The notes below the pieces were generated by a model. It was not told where the DNA came from. It worked only from the letters and a program-made list of their open reading frames with translations, and did not search any database. A stretch of 64,000 nucleotides of DNA from Bacillus sp. ISL-34 (lineage in GTDB: Bacteria > Bacillota > Bacilli > Bacillales > DSM-1321), in assembly GCF_018613325.1 (NCBI RefSeq), contig NZ_JAGGQJ010000001.1, positions 100,865-164,864 on the forward strand. The letters are read 5' to 3'. Both the position numbers and the translations under genes were made by a program. This document shows positions 34,810-43,882 of this stretch, in pieces; position 1 is the first letter of the stretch; each line of letters begins with the position of its first letter.

Positions 34810-35667
34810 TTGAGGGAACAATTGCAACGCCTTTTACAAGAAAGAGTGGAGTTTTATACTTCCGATGATCTGGAACGGGGTGAAAGGAAGTTACATTTGA
34901 AGAAGGAAATGATGAGGAACCGTGCTGCGGAAATTGTTCGGGTGAATGCGGCAGGCAAGGTACATTCGAAAAGAAAGGAAGACAATGATACAGTCCTGAC
35001 ATATCATGTGCACCTGCAATATTTATTGAAACAGGAGGATTCATTTTATATAGAAGAAGAAATGGAAGAAAGGGAGGCACGGTTTCGAAATGGATATATA
35101 GTGGATGAACGTGAGCTGTTTCCCAGCTTTGACACCGAAGAGGCACCGCCAAAATGTGATCCAGGCGCAGATCGTCTCGCATATAAGTATGATCGAATGA
35201 AGGCCGTCCAATATGCCGAGCGTTGGTGGAACGAATTCAATCCGGCTTATTATAAATTCACTGATGATTGTACGAATTACATTTCACAATGTTTACATGC
35301 GGGAGGAATACCGATGTGGGGGGCGCCAAACAAAAGTAAGGGCTGGTGGATAAGAGGGAAAAGCTGGAGCTATTCATGGACGACGGCCCATTCTTTATAT
35401 CATCTGCTTAAAGCCGGAAATGCCATCAGGACAAAGCAGGTCGAGTCGGCCAAGGAATTGAATTTGGGTGATATCCTCTGCATAGATTTCGAAGGGGACG
35501 GACGGTTTGATCATAACTTGATCGTAACGGCAAAGGATCAGGACGGGATGCCGCTAGTGAATGCACATACGATGAACAGCCGTCACCGGTATTGGACATA
35601 TGAGGACTCAACCAGATACACACCGAACATCGTTTATAAATTCTTTGTGATTTTGGATGGAGGGTGA
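34810..35667 (+). CDS. yhbB: YhbB-like protein with C-terminal amidase_6 domain
   Basis: This 285-residue protein has a charged N-terminal half and a C-terminal amidase domain. The domain shows YAERWWNEFNPAYYKFTDDC (putative catalytic Cys), TNYISQCLHAGG, GDILCIDFEGDGRFDHNLIV (His) and NAHTMNSRHRYW. The family is proposed to act on peptides or cell wall amide bonds. No signal peptide is evident. A GTG at 34747 is in frame, but GGAGGG seven bases before the TTG at 34810 sets the start. Synteny with queG and trmL supports orthology with B. subtilis yhbB. Confidence 0.82.
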   Translation: MREQLQRLLQERVEFYTSDDLERGERKLHLKKEMMRNRAAEIVRVNAAGKVHSKRKEDNDTVLTYHVHLQYLLKQEDSFYIEEEMEEREARFRNGYIVDERELFPSFDTEEAPPKCDPGADRLAYKYDRMKAVQYAERWWNEFNPAYYKFTDDCTNYISQCLHAGGIPMWGAPNKSKGWWIRGKSWSYSWTTAHSLYHLLKAGNAIRTKQVESAKELNLGDILCIDFEGDGRFDHNLIVTAKDQDGMPLVNAHTMNSRHRYWTYEDSTRYTPNIVYKFFVILDGG

Positions 35668-35734
35668 TTGGTTTTTAGTCTTTTTTGTTTAATGCTATAA
35701 TTAAGGTGAAGTTCAAACTAGAGGTGAAAATGAA

Positions 35735-36223
35735 GTGTCAATACATGTAGTTTTATATCAACCACAGATTCCAGCAAATACAGGAAATATCGCAAGAACG
35801 TGTGCAGGGACGGATACGTCTTTACATCTCATTCGCCCGCTCGGTTTCTCTACGGATGACAAACAGCTCAAACGGGCCGGGCTCGATTACTGGGAGAATG
35901 TAAAGATCCATTATTATGATTCGTTAGAAGAGTTTTATGAAAGAAATGCCGGCGGTGAATTTTATTACTTGACGAAATTCGGGGAGCAGCCGCATTCCAG
36001 CTTCGATTACAGTGATCAAGACAGTGAGATATTCTTCATTTTTGGCCGTGAAACGACGGGTCTTCCGAAAGAGCTGATCCAAGAAAATATGGATCGGTGC
36101 CTAAGGATTCCAATGACGGATAAAGTACGTTCCCTTAATCTGTCGAACACGGCTGCCATCTTGGTTTATGAAGCACTTAGACAGCAAAATTACCGTGAAT
36201 TGGATTTGAAAACAAAAGGTTGA
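35735..36223 (+). CDS. trmL: tRNA (cytidine/uridine-34-2'-O)-methyltransferase TrmL
   Basis: This 162-residue SPOUT methyltransferase (CspR in B. subtilis) modifies the wobble ribose of leucine tRNAs using SAM. The motifs are NTGNIARTC near residue 15, FGRETTGLPKEL near 108 and IPMTDKVRSLNLSNTAAILVYE near 130, forming the trefoil-knot SAM pocket. The GTG start has GAGGTG eight bases upstream. Confidence 0.93.
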   Translation: MSIHVVLYQPQIPANTGNIARTCAGTDTSLHLIRPLGFSTDDKQLKRAGLDYWENVKIHYYDSLEEFYERNAGGEFYYLTKFGEQPHSSFDYSDQDSEIFFIFGRETTGLPKELIQENMDRCLRIPMTDKVRSLNLSNTAAILVYEALRQQNYRELDLKTKG

Positions 36224-36304
36224 GTTTCATCAATGTCATACTGTCATCGGGGGTATTGCAGCCCCGATGATGGATACTTTACATATTCATTAGGGGTGGG
36301 AGCA

Positions 36305-37054
36305 TTGAATAACATTATTGAGAAGATTTTAGATCACCGTTCGGTTCGTTCTTTTGAGGACAAGTTATTGTCTGAGGAGCAAATCAATACGATTGTGGAA
36401 TGTGCCCAATCTGCATCGACTTCAAGTTATATTCAAGCGTATTCAATCATAGGGGTAACCGATCCGGAAAAGAAGGCCAAGCTTGCTGAACTTGCCGGAC
36501 CACAGTCATATGTAGAGAAGAATGGACATCTATTCGTCTTTTGCGCCGATTTATATCGTCAGGATATGGTTTCCGAAATGGAAAACACGGACCTGTCCGA
36601 ATCGATTGAAAGTACGGAGAAATTCATGGTTGCCTGTATTGATGCTGCTCTTGCGGCCCAAAATGCAGCACTGGCAGCAGAATCGATGGATCTTGGCATT
36701 TGCTATATAGGAGGGATCCGCAATAATCTCCCGAAAGTGTCAGCGATTTTGAATATACCGCATCGTGTCATACCATTATTTGCTTTAGTGGTCGGATATC
36801 CGAAAAACCGTTCGGATAAAAAGCCGCGTTTGCCGCTGTCCAATATCTATCATGAAAATGGATATCAGGAGGATAAGCAAGAGTTCATCGGACAACTTGA
36901 AGAGTATAATGAAACGATTTCCAGTTATTACGAGCGTCGGACTAAAGGTAAACGAAAAGACACCTGGACCGAGCAAATGGCTGGAATGCTTGGAAAGAAA
37001 AGCAGGTTGTACATGAAAGATTATGTCGAGAAGCAAGGATTTAAAAAACATTGA
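36305..37054 (+). CDS. NfrA/NfsA-type NADPH-dependent flavin oxidoreductase
   Basis: This 249-residue nitroreductase-fold FMN enzyme matches the length of B. subtilis NfrA1. Landmarks are LDHRSVRSFEDKLLSEEQIN at the N-terminus, SSYIQAYSIIGVTDPEKKAK, AALAAQNAALAAESMDLGIC, IGGIRN and LFALVVGYPKN. It reduces flavin, nitroaromatics or other acceptors. The open frame extends to 36233, but the purine-rich site GGGGTGGGAG directly before the TTG at 36305 and the family N-terminus favour the shorter form. A long hairpin terminates it. Confidence 0.87.
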   Translation: MNNIIEKILDHRSVRSFEDKLLSEEQINTIVECAQSASTSSYIQAYSIIGVTDPEKKAKLAELAGPQSYVEKNGHLFVFCADLYRQDMVSEMENTDLSESIESTEKFMVACIDAALAAQNAALAAESMDLGICYIGGIRNNLPKVSAILNIPHRVIPLFALVVGYPKNRSDKKPRLPLSNIYHENGYQEDKQEFIGQLEEYNETISSYYERRTKGKRKDTWTEQMAGMLGKKSRLYMKDYVEKQGFKKH

Positions 37055-37127
37055 TGAAAATGGCTTATTAGGAAAATTCTTGCCCTTCCCATAAGGGACA
37101 TATTCCAAAGGCCTGAGTAGGGACCAA

Positions 37128-37167
37128 GCAGTAAAGATCCCGGAAACATTTCCGGGATCTTTACTGC
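37128..37167 (+). terminator. Long perfect hairpin terminator
   Basis: GCAGTAAAGATCCCGGAAA pairs with its full complement around a two-base loop, ending in GCTTTC. Confidence 0.8.
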
Positions 37168-37244
37168 TTTCATTTGTCAGTTAAATTACGGTTCGGCTCA
37201 AAAAACCTAGCGGAATTTCTTCTTATATACCCATGAAATTACCA

Positions 37245-37273
37245 TTGACAATATATATAGATAGAATTATATT
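37245..37273 (+). promoter_or_regulatory. Sigma-A promoter of the iron-uptake operon
   Basis: TTGACA (37245-37250) and TATATT (37268-37273) are exactly 17 bases apart. The Fur box lies just downstream. Confidence 0.8.
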
Positions 37274-37285
37274 AATTAAGTAATG

Positions 37286-37304
37286 GATAATGATAATCAT
37301 TTTC
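37286..37304 (+). promoter_or_regulatory. Fur box
   Basis: GATAATGATAATCATTTTC matches the 19-bp Fur consensus GATAATGATAATCATTATC at 18 positions. It covers the region just after the transcription start, so Fe2+-loaded Fur would block transcription. Confidence 0.92.
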
Positions 37305-37350
37305 ATTTGAGTTCTTACTTACCTATTTTTCAATAAATGGAGGTTAAAAA

Positions 37351-38199
37351 ATGGTTCGCCTATATACAGAGGATTTAAATATTGGTTATGGTGAACGTTT
37401 AATTGTAAAAGATCTCAGTGTGGAAATTCCAGATAAAAAAATCACGACGATCATCGGTTCAAATGGATGTGGGAAATCCACACTTTTGAAAGCAATCACC
37501 AGAATCATTCCAAATCAATCAGGTACGGTTGTTTTAGATGGGGTGAATATCTCAAAAGAAAGCACTAAGATCCTTGCAAGAAAAATGGCCATACTTCCAC
37601 AGACACCCGAGAGTGCAAGCGGATTGACAGTTGGGGAGCTCGTATCATATGGGCGCTTTCCCTATCAAAAAGGTTTTGGGCGCCTGACCCAAAAAGACTA
37701 TGATGTGATTGATTGGGCACTTGAAGTGACCGGAACGAAAGACTTTAAGTTCCGTCCGGTGGATGCTCTTTCAGGAGGTCAGCGCCAGCGTGTTTGGATT
37801 GCGATGGCCCTTGCCCAGGAAACGGAAATCATCTTCCTTGATGAGCCGACCACTTATTTGGATATGGCGCATCAACTGGAGGTTCTGGAATTATTACAGA
37901 GGCTGAATGTAGAACAGGGACGTACTATCGTCATGGTTCTTCATGACTTAAACCAAGCTGCTCGCTTTGCCGACTATATCATTGCCTTAAAGGACGGGGA
38001 AATAGTCAAAGCGGGAGATTGTGAAGAAGTCATCACTCATGAAGTGCTAAAGGAAGTATTCCATATTGATGCGGTAATCGGACGAGATCAACGAACGAAC
38101 AAACCAATGTGCAGCACCTACAATTTATTAAAAGGAGATTTGACAACAAATGAAAAAGATAATGATCCCGTTTATACTGCTGTTAGTGTTAATTATTAG
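37351..38199 (+). CDS. Iron-chelate ABC transporter ATPase (FecE/YfmF-like)
   Basis: This 282-residue ATP-binding subunit has Walker A GSNGCGKSTL, signature LSGGQRQRVWIAMAL, Walker B IIFLDEPT and the switch His in VLHDLNQAA. It belongs to the FhuC/FecE group that powers uptake of ferric siderophores or ferric citrate. It is the first gene after the Fur box. Its last 16 codons overlap the lipoprotein gene by 50 bp; the downstream ribosome site AAAGGAG lies inside its coding region. In B. subtilis yfmCDEF the ATPase gene is last, so gene order here is rearranged. Confidence 0.9.
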   Translation: MVRLYTEDLNIGYGERLIVKDLSVEIPDKKITTIIGSNGCGKSTLLKAITRIIPNQSGTVVLDGVNISKESTKILARKMAILPQTPESASGLTVGELVSYGRFPYQKGFGRLTQKDYDVIDWALEVTGTKDFKFRPVDALSGGQRQRVWIAMALAQETEIIFLDEPTTYLDMAHQLEVLELLQRLNVEQGRTIVMVLHDLNQAARFADYIIALKDGEIVKAGDCEEVITHEVLKEVFHIDAVIGRDQRTNKPMCSTYNLLKGDLTTNEKDNDPVYTAVSVNY

Positions 38200-39070
38200 C
38201 GCTTGTGGTAACGAGTCAGCCGAAAAAGAAAAAGGCTCCGCTTCCAAAAAGGAAAAATCAGGTACCATCACATATCAATCTGAAAATGGTCCTGTTGAAG
38301 TTCCGGCAGATCCCCAGCGTGTTTTAGTACTATCTACTTTTGCAGGTAACGTAATGGCTTTGGATGTTAACCTTGTAGGTGTCGATTCATGGTCTAAAAT
38401 GAACCCGAACTTTAAAGAATTAAAAGATGTCGAAGAAGTGACGGACGAAGATCTGGAAAAGATCATCGAGTTGGATCCGGATTTAATCATTGGTTTATCA
38501 ACGATTAAAAATGTTGATAAATTAAGTGAAATTGCTCCAACCGTAACGTATACATACGGAAAAGTCGACTATTTAACACAGCATGTAGAAATTGGTAAGC
38601 TTTTGAATAAAGAAAAAGAAGCCCAAGCATGGGTGGATGATTTCAAAAAACGGGCAAAAACAACCGGTGAAGACATTAAAGCCAAAATCGGTGAAGATAC
38701 AACCGTTTCCGTATTCGAAAAGTTTGACAAACAGTTCTATGTATTTGGCGATAATTGGGGTCGTGGAACGGAAATCCTTTATCAAGAAATGAAGTTGGCC
38801 ATGCCTGAAAAAGTAAAAGAAGCAGCGTTGAAAGATGGTTACTTTGCTCTATCTTTAGAAGTCCTGGCAGACTATGCTGGTGATTATGTGATTTTGAGTA
38901 ACAATAAAGACGAGGACAATTCATTCCAACAAACTGATACGTATAAAAACATTCCTGCTGTTAAAAACAATAAACTATTTGAAGTGAATGCGAAAGAATT
39001 CTACTTCAATGATCCAATAACATTAGATTACCAATTAGATTTCTTTTCCAAAAGTTTTCTTGGAAAATAA
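38150..39070 (+). CDS. Iron-chelate ABC transporter substrate-binding lipoprotein (YfmC/FecB-like)
   Basis: This 306-residue binding protein has a lipoprotein signal (MKKIMIPFILLLVLIISA, then Cys19). The mature part has the class III fold with VPADPQRVLVLSTFAGNVMA, LDPDLIIGLSTIKNVDKLSE and NWGRGTEILYQEMK. It captures a ferric chelate at the outer membrane face. AAAGGAG precedes the ATG inside the ATPase gene. The chelate type cannot be determined. Confidence 0.9.
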   Translation: MKKIMIPFILLLVLIISACGNESAEKEKGSASKKEKSGTITYQSENGPVEVPADPQRVLVLSTFAGNVMALDVNLVGVDSWSKMNPNFKELKDVEEVTDEDLEKIIELDPDLIIGLSTIKNVDKLSEIAPTVTYTYGKVDYLTQHVEIGKLLNKEKEAQAWVDDFKKRAKTTGEDIKAKIGEDTTVSVFEKFDKQFYVFGDNWGRGTEILYQEMKLAMPEKVKEAALKDGYFALSLEVLADYAGDYVILSNNKDEDNSFQQTDTYKNIPAVKNNKLFEVNAKEFYFNDPITLDYQLDFFSKSFLGK

Positions 39071-39136
39071 TACAGCGAGGGAGAGGGATACCAATTCCTC
39101 TCCTTTTATTCTATAAAAAAGAGATGAGAGAGACAG

Positions 39137-40147
39137 ATGACTAATGAAAATCAACGTTTCATCCCATTTATATATAAACTGATCATAGGGATTGCTGTAT
39201 TCATAGGCATGTTCATTATTTCAATGGCATTTGGTGCGGCGGATGTTACTGTAAAAGATGTCTGGCAAGCACTGACATCAAATGCTGCCGGTGAAAAGCT
39301 TTCAATCATCCGGGAAATCCGTTTCCCCCGTGAAGTGGGGGCAATCTTTGTGGGTGCAGCGCTTGCCGTTTCTGGTGCCATCATGCAGGGAATGACCAGG
39401 AATCCACTTGCCGATCCGGGTTTGCTTGGATTGACGGCAGGAGCCAATGCAGGTCTCGCCATTACTTTGGCATTTATTCCAAATGCTAATAATTTAGGGA
39501 TCATGATTGCGTGTTTTATAGGTTCCGCTGTGGGGGCAACCATGGTTTTCGGAATCGGAGCGATGAAAAAGGGTGGATTTTCACCTTTGCGAATCGTATT
39601 GGCTGGTGCTGCAGTCTCTGCATTCCTATTTGCCGTTTCGCAAGGGGTCGGCATTTATTTCAAGGTATCTAAAGATGTATCGATGTGGACAGCTGGCGGG
39701 AATATCGGAACTTCATGGGAGCAGCTTCGTGTAATCGTCCCGTTCATTTTAATAGGCATCCTGATCTCCCTTTTCTTTTCCAGACAGCTTACAATACTTA
39801 GCTTGAGTGAAGAAGTGGCGGTAGGCTTAGGGCAAAAGACAACACAAATAAAGGCGGTTCTCTTCGTAGTCATCATTCTCCTGGCAGGCGCTGCCGTTGC
39901 GCTTGTTGGAAATATGGTGTTCATCGGGTTAATGGTCCCCCATATTGTTCGGGCTATCGTGGGTACGGATTATCGATTCATCCTCCCTATGTCTGCGGTT
40001 TTGGGAGCCACTTTCATGCTGCTTGCCGATACGATCGGCCGTACCATCAATTCTCCATATGAAACACCTGTGGTAGCGGTTGTTGCGATGATAGGTTTAC
40101 CTTTCTTCCTCCTAATCGTGCGTAAAGGAGGTAAAGCATTTTCATGA
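39137..40147 (+). CDS. FecCD-family iron-chelate permease (YfmD-like)
   Basis: This 336-residue membrane subunit with about ten helices has the family stretches REIRFPREVGAIFVGAALAV, SGAIMQGMTRNPLADPGLLG, and the ATPase-contact region FIGLMVPHIVRAIVG followed by DTIGRT. It pairs with the next gene, which overlaps by the four bases ATGA, to form the translocation channel. Confidence 0.93.
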   Translation: MTNENQRFIPFIYKLIIGIAVFIGMFIISMAFGAADVTVKDVWQALTSNAAGEKLSIIREIRFPREVGAIFVGAALAVSGAIMQGMTRNPLADPGLLGLTAGANAGLAITLAFIPNANNLGIMIACFIGSAVGATMVFGIGAMKKGGFSPLRIVLAGAAVSAFLFAVSQGVGIYFKVSKDVSMWTAGGNIGTSWEQLRVIVPFILIGILISLFFSRQLTILSLSEEVAVGLGQKTTQIKAVLFVVIILLAGAAVALVGNMVFIGLMVPHIVRAIVGTDYRFILPMSAVLGATFMLLADTIGRTINSPYETPVVAVVAMIGLPFFLLIVRKGGKAFS

Positions 40148-41151
40148 TCCAGTCAGCTTTATTCAAAAAACAGCGATGGATACTAGGTGCATTAACTGCA
40201 CTCACCATCATTACGATTATTATAGGGACGTGTTCGGGATATTCCAATCTTTCTTTAGGGCGACTGATTCCAACGCTTTTCGGGCAAGGGACGTTTAAAG
40301 AGGAGTTCATTTTATTTTCCGTCCGATTGCCACGAATCGTCATCACCCTTTTGGCAGGCATGGCCCTTGCACTGTCAGGAGCCATTCTACAAGGGATCAC
40401 ACGTAATGATTTAGCCGATCCCGGAATCATCGGGATCAACTCAGGAGCAGGTGTTGCCATTGCCGCTTTCTTTCTGTTTTTCCCGCTTGACGCTGGTTCG
40501 TTTGTTTATATGGTTCCGCTTGTCGGTTTTATCGGAGCGTTACTGACGGCCTGTTTAATATATATCCTCTCATTCAAGAGAAGGAGTGGCCTTGAACCCG
40601 TTCGGTTAGTGTTGATCGGCGTTGGTTTTTCAATGGCGCTTTCAGGCCTGATGATTGTCCTCATTTCATCAGCGGAACGAGCAAAGGTCGATTTCATCGC
40701 AAAATGGTTGGCGGGAAATATATGGGGCACGGATTGGCCTTTCATTTGGGCAATTCTTCCATGGTTGGTCATCCTCATTCCATTCACTTTATATAAAGCA
40801 AATCGTTTGAATCTGCTTGGTTTAAGTGAACCGGTCGCAATTGGGGTGGGTGTATCGATTGAAAAGGAGCGGATCGTATTGCTAATCACGGCTGTTGCGT
40901 TGGCCGCGGCTGCCGTTTCTGTTACAGGCGGAATTGCATTCATTGGACTCATGGCCCCGCATATAGCAAAATCCCTGGTAGGACCTCGAAATCAACTATT
41001 CATTCCAGTTGCCATTTTAATCGGTGGATGGCTATTGTTGCTTGCCGATACGATCGGCCGTAATATAATTGAACCCGAGGGGATTCCTGCGGGTATCATG
41101 GTTGCATTGATCGGTGCTCCTTATTTCATGTATTTATTGTTGAAAAAATAA
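40144..41151 (+). CDS. FecCD-family iron-chelate permease (YfmE-like)
   Basis: This 335-residue membrane protein shows SVRLPRIVITLLAGMALALS, GAILQGITRNDLADPGIIGI and FIGLMAPHIAKSLVGPRNQL. Its start overlaps the previous stop (ATGA), implying coupled translation and a heterodimeric channel. A strong terminator follows. Confidence 0.93.
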   Translation: MIQSALFKKQRWILGALTALTIITIIIGTCSGYSNLSLGRLIPTLFGQGTFKEEFILFSVRLPRIVITLLAGMALALSGAILQGITRNDLADPGIIGINSGAGVAIAAFFLFFPLDAGSFVYMVPLVGFIGALLTACLIYILSFKRRSGLEPVRLVLIGVGFSMALSGLMIVLISSAERAKVDFIAKWLAGNIWGTDWPFIWAILPWLVILIPFTLYKANRLNLLGLSEPVAIGVGVSIEKERIVLLITAVALAAAAVSVTGGIAFIGLMAPHIAKSLVGPRNQLFIPVAILIGGWLLLLADTIGRNIIEPEGIPAGIMVALIGAPYFMYLLLKK

Positions 41152-41160
41152 GAACTTGCT

Positions 41161-41189
41161 AAAACCCCCGAAATCTTTCAGGGGGTTTT
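41161..41189 (+). terminator. Bidirectional terminator after the iron operon
   Basis: AAAACCCCC and GGGGGTTTT pair around an 11-base loop. It is convergent with the response-regulator gene. Confidence 0.8.
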
Positions 41190-41231
41190 ATGTTTTTTGA
41201 GTGCTTCCGTAGTTTTTTGTTTTAATAGTGA

Positions 41232-42179
41232 TTATCTATATCTAATTATTTCATCAGGATTCAATCGTTTCGCTTCGAAATAAAATACTTGAATGAACTT
41301 TTTTGTATTTACCCGGGTAGGTGTAAGAACTATTGTTGAATCATTTTGCAGTTCTTTCATCTTTTGGCGGACGACTGTGAAATCAAAAAATTTGGAAGCG
41401 TAATTTTCAAACTTCGGATTTGAAAAATCCGTTAAACCGAGCGAAGCAAAATGATTTAACGAATGGTTAATCGTTCTGCGTATTCGCTGTTCGGCAGCTT
41501 TTATTTCCCGATTGATATCAACCTGCAAAGCTGCTGTGCCGAGCTTTTTTTTGGTGATTTCTACAAAGATATCTTTAAGGGTCGGGAAATGCTTCCCAAA
41601 AGTAAAAGTCCTTTCATACATAAATAAATATTGAAGCATTTCCATTAAATCCTTTGCACCATTTTCTCCAACGATCCCTAATTCCGATAGTAGGAATTCA
41701 CCTACCTCCCTTATGCTTTTTTCATTAGAACTATTGGATTTATCAACTTTTGGCTGTTCAAAATTCATTACACCATTTAAAGAGGCTTGGATATTTGTGA
41801 TCGATCTTTCTAAATGAATCCGTTCCATAACTTTTCGGATGACTGTTAATATTTCAATACGATTGATTGGTTTAGTAATATAATAATCGATTCCAAGTGA
41901 GTATGCCTCACCAATAAGCTCCTTTGATTCAACCTGCGAAATCATAATTATTTTCCCGTTAAATGTACTTTTTATATGACGAAGTGTCTCAATGCCATCC
42001 CGGATGGGCATTAATAAATCAATGAATAATATATCAATTTGTTTTAAATTCAAAATATGTCCTTCTAATAGACTTCCATCCTCGGCTTCCTCCACCACTT
42101 CACCTAAATCTTCGTTCTCTATAATTTGGCTTAAGTTTGAACGTATGGCACAATCATCATCTGTTATAAAAAAACGCAT
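41232..42179 (-). CDS. glnL: Response regulator, GlnL (YcbB)-like
   Basis: This 315-residue protein, the length of B. subtilis GlnL, has a receiver domain (FFITDDDCAIR; phospho-acceptor Asp in ILFIDLLMPIRDG; KPINRIE) and a C-terminal YcbB-type DNA-binding domain (AAEQRIRRTINHSLNHFASL). Together with the kinase it senses glutamine and activates glutaminase and permease genes, which lie divergently next door. It starts four bases after the kinase stop. Confidence 0.85.
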   Translation of the reverse strand: MRFFITDDDCAIRSNLSQIIENEDLGEVVEEAEDGSLLEGHILNLKQIDILFIDLLMPIRDGIETLRHIKSTFNGKIIMISQVESKELIGEAYSLGIDYYITKPINRIEILTVIRKVMERIHLERSITNIQASLNGVMNFEQPKVDKSNSSNEKSIREVGEFLLSELGIVGENGAKDLMEMLQYLFMYERTFTFGKHFPTLKDIFVEITKKKLGTAALQVDINREIKAAEQRIRRTINHSLNHFASLGLTDFSNPKFENYASKFFDFTVVRQKMKELQNDSTIVLTPTRVNTKKFIQVFYFEAKRLNPDEIIRYR

Positions 42180-42183
42180 GGAA

Positions 42184-43494
42184 TCATCCTTTCTGGATCA
42201 ACTTATGAATGGGTAATTTTATTGAAAAAACGGCACCGTTAAAACTATTTTCAAACAGGATATCGCCTCCCAGTTCTTTTACGACCTCTTTTACATATGA
42301 GAGACCAATCCCTGTTGAAGGTGTCCCGAAAAGGTCATATTTTGAAGTGAATCCAGGTTTGAATATGACAGTCTGATATTTTTGAGGAATTCCAGGTCCA
42401 GTATCAGCTACTTTAAATTCTACATTGTCGCGAATTTCACACAAACTTAAACGGATGATTCCCTTTTCTTTAATTGCTTCCACTGCATTAGCGACTAAAT
42501 TATTGAAAAGAGATAACACGGTATATACATGATAATGTGAATCGTTTTTTCCATCCAATGAGTATTCAAATTGAATATCCTTTCCTAGTGATAAGGCATA
42601 TTTTTCATTAATTCGGATAATTAAATGAAAAAGTTCAGCAGCATTCATATAATCTTTAAAACTCTCATTGGAAATCAATTTGGAGAGACCGGCAAAAATT
42701 CGTTGATTATCTTTCTTGACTTCATGCATTTCACCCGCAATGCGCAATGCTTTTTGACTATATGGCTCTGTAATAACATGAAGTTGCTCTCCCTGTTTTT
42801 CCAGTGCCTTTAAATCTCGATACAAATCATACGATTTCTTAGTAATATTCTCTGCATTTTTTAATGTTTTTTTTAAATGAATCGTTTCCTCGTATAAGTT
42901 GGAAATGAGCATCAGCATATGTTCATTTTGTTTTCTGATTTGTCGTTCCCTTGATTGTGCTTCATATAGCTTCATCATATTAAAAAAGCTTAAAACGATA
43001 AAACTGTGGGCGAATGCGATCATGATCATCTCGTTTAGTGAACCTAATGTAATGGTTGTTTCTAATACAATATATTGAAAGATTAATTCTACAGAGTCGG
43101 ACAATATTTCGATAATGAGACCAATAAATCCAATAATCAAAGAGCGGTTTTGAAAGCGATTTATTTTCACTAAATAAAAAAGAAAGCAGTAGGTGAAATA
43201 AAAGAAAAAACTAGGATAATGAACTTGGAAAGCGGAAGCCCAAGAAAAACTATCATGCATGAAAAAATCTATTAAAATACGAAATGCCACAACCATTGTT
43301 CCTGTCAGGAAGCCCGAAAGAATGGCAGGCGTTTTCTGTAGTAATAGTAAAAAGAAGAAAAGTACAGGCGGACCAAAACTTACCCGAAACGTTTCATTTA
43401 AAGGATAAAAACTCAATTCGCCTGCTAACGGCACTGTTAACAACATCAAAGCAAGGATATTGACCTCTTTTTTCATTAACGTACTGAGATTCAA
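42184..43494 (-). CDS. glnK: Sensor histidine kinase, GlnK (YcbA)-like
   Basis: This 436-residue kinase has an N-terminal membrane domain of about six helices, a coiled linker, the phospho-acceptor region with GEMHEVKKDN, and an ATPase domain (N box NNLVANAVEAIKEKG, G1 DTGPGIP, G2 GTPSTGIGLSYVKEVV). The frame is open to 43626, but GGAGGTG lies a few bases before the TTG at 43494, which gives a length near the B. subtilis protein (about 410). It is transcribed with glnL and divergent from glsA. Confidence 0.85.
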   Translation of the reverse strand: MNLSTLMKKEVNILALMLLTVPLAGELSFYPLNETFRVSFGPPVLFFFLLLLQKTPAILSGFLTGTMVVAFRILIDFFMHDSFSWASAFQVHYPSFFFYFTYCFLFYLVKINRFQNRSLIIGFIGLIIEILSDSVELIFQYIVLETTITLGSLNEMIMIAFAHSFIVLSFFNMMKLYEAQSRERQIRKQNEHMLMLISNLYEETIHLKKTLKNAENITKKSYDLYRDLKALEKQGEQLHVITEPYSQKALRIAGEMHEVKKDNQRIFAGLSKLISNESFKDYMNAAELFHLIIRINEKYALSLGKDIQFEYSLDGKNDSHYHVYTVLSLFNNLVANAVEAIKEKGIIRLSLCEIRDNVEFKVADTGPGIPQKYQTVIFKPGFTSKYDLFGTPSTGIGLSYVKEVVKELGGDILFENSFNGAVFSIKLPIHKLIQKG

Positions 43495-43750
43495 GTCGTC
43501 ACCTCCCAATTTGTTTAAAAAATCAGTATACAGTTTCATCGGCCTCAATACAACGCTTACTTTGTTCTTGAATGGAACGGGCTTATAACCAATTATGGCA
43601 AAACCAATCTGTTTTTCTATCCACAAAAAATGGTAACGGAAACGTGTGAGATGTTTCCGTTTTTTTAGTGGATTTTTATTTTTTAGATTTTGTAGGTTTT
43701 CGTATGATTATGTAGTTCCCAATTTAAAATTAACGGTAGATAGAAATTTT

Positions 43751-43764
43751 TGAAAGCGCTTAAT
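43751..43764 (+). promoter_or_regulatory. Candidate catabolite-responsive element (cre)
   Basis: TGAAAGCGCTTAAT matches the CcpA-site consensus TGWAANCGNTNWCA at most positions, including the central CG. It lies about 120 bp before glutaminase. Repression of glutamine use by glucose is inferred. Confidence 0.45.
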
Positions 43765-43882
43765 AATTTTTAGAATATTCATTATGTTTTTCATCGAATC
43801 TATTACAAGTAAGCATGATGGCATTCGGTAAAACGCTCATATTGAAAATATAATGATACAACAACTGAAGAGGTGGAAGAAT

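Noticed and set aside
37351..38199. Possible frameshift because the ATPase overlaps the lipoprotein gene by 50 bp
   Set aside because: The ATPase has all motifs and a usual family length, and the lipoprotein has its own ribosome site and full signal peptide, so a true overlap is simpler.
39151..39654. 167-codon frame antisense to the iron permease
   Set aside because: Shadow frame; the plus strand carries unmistakable FecCD motifs and no minus-strand ribosome site exists.
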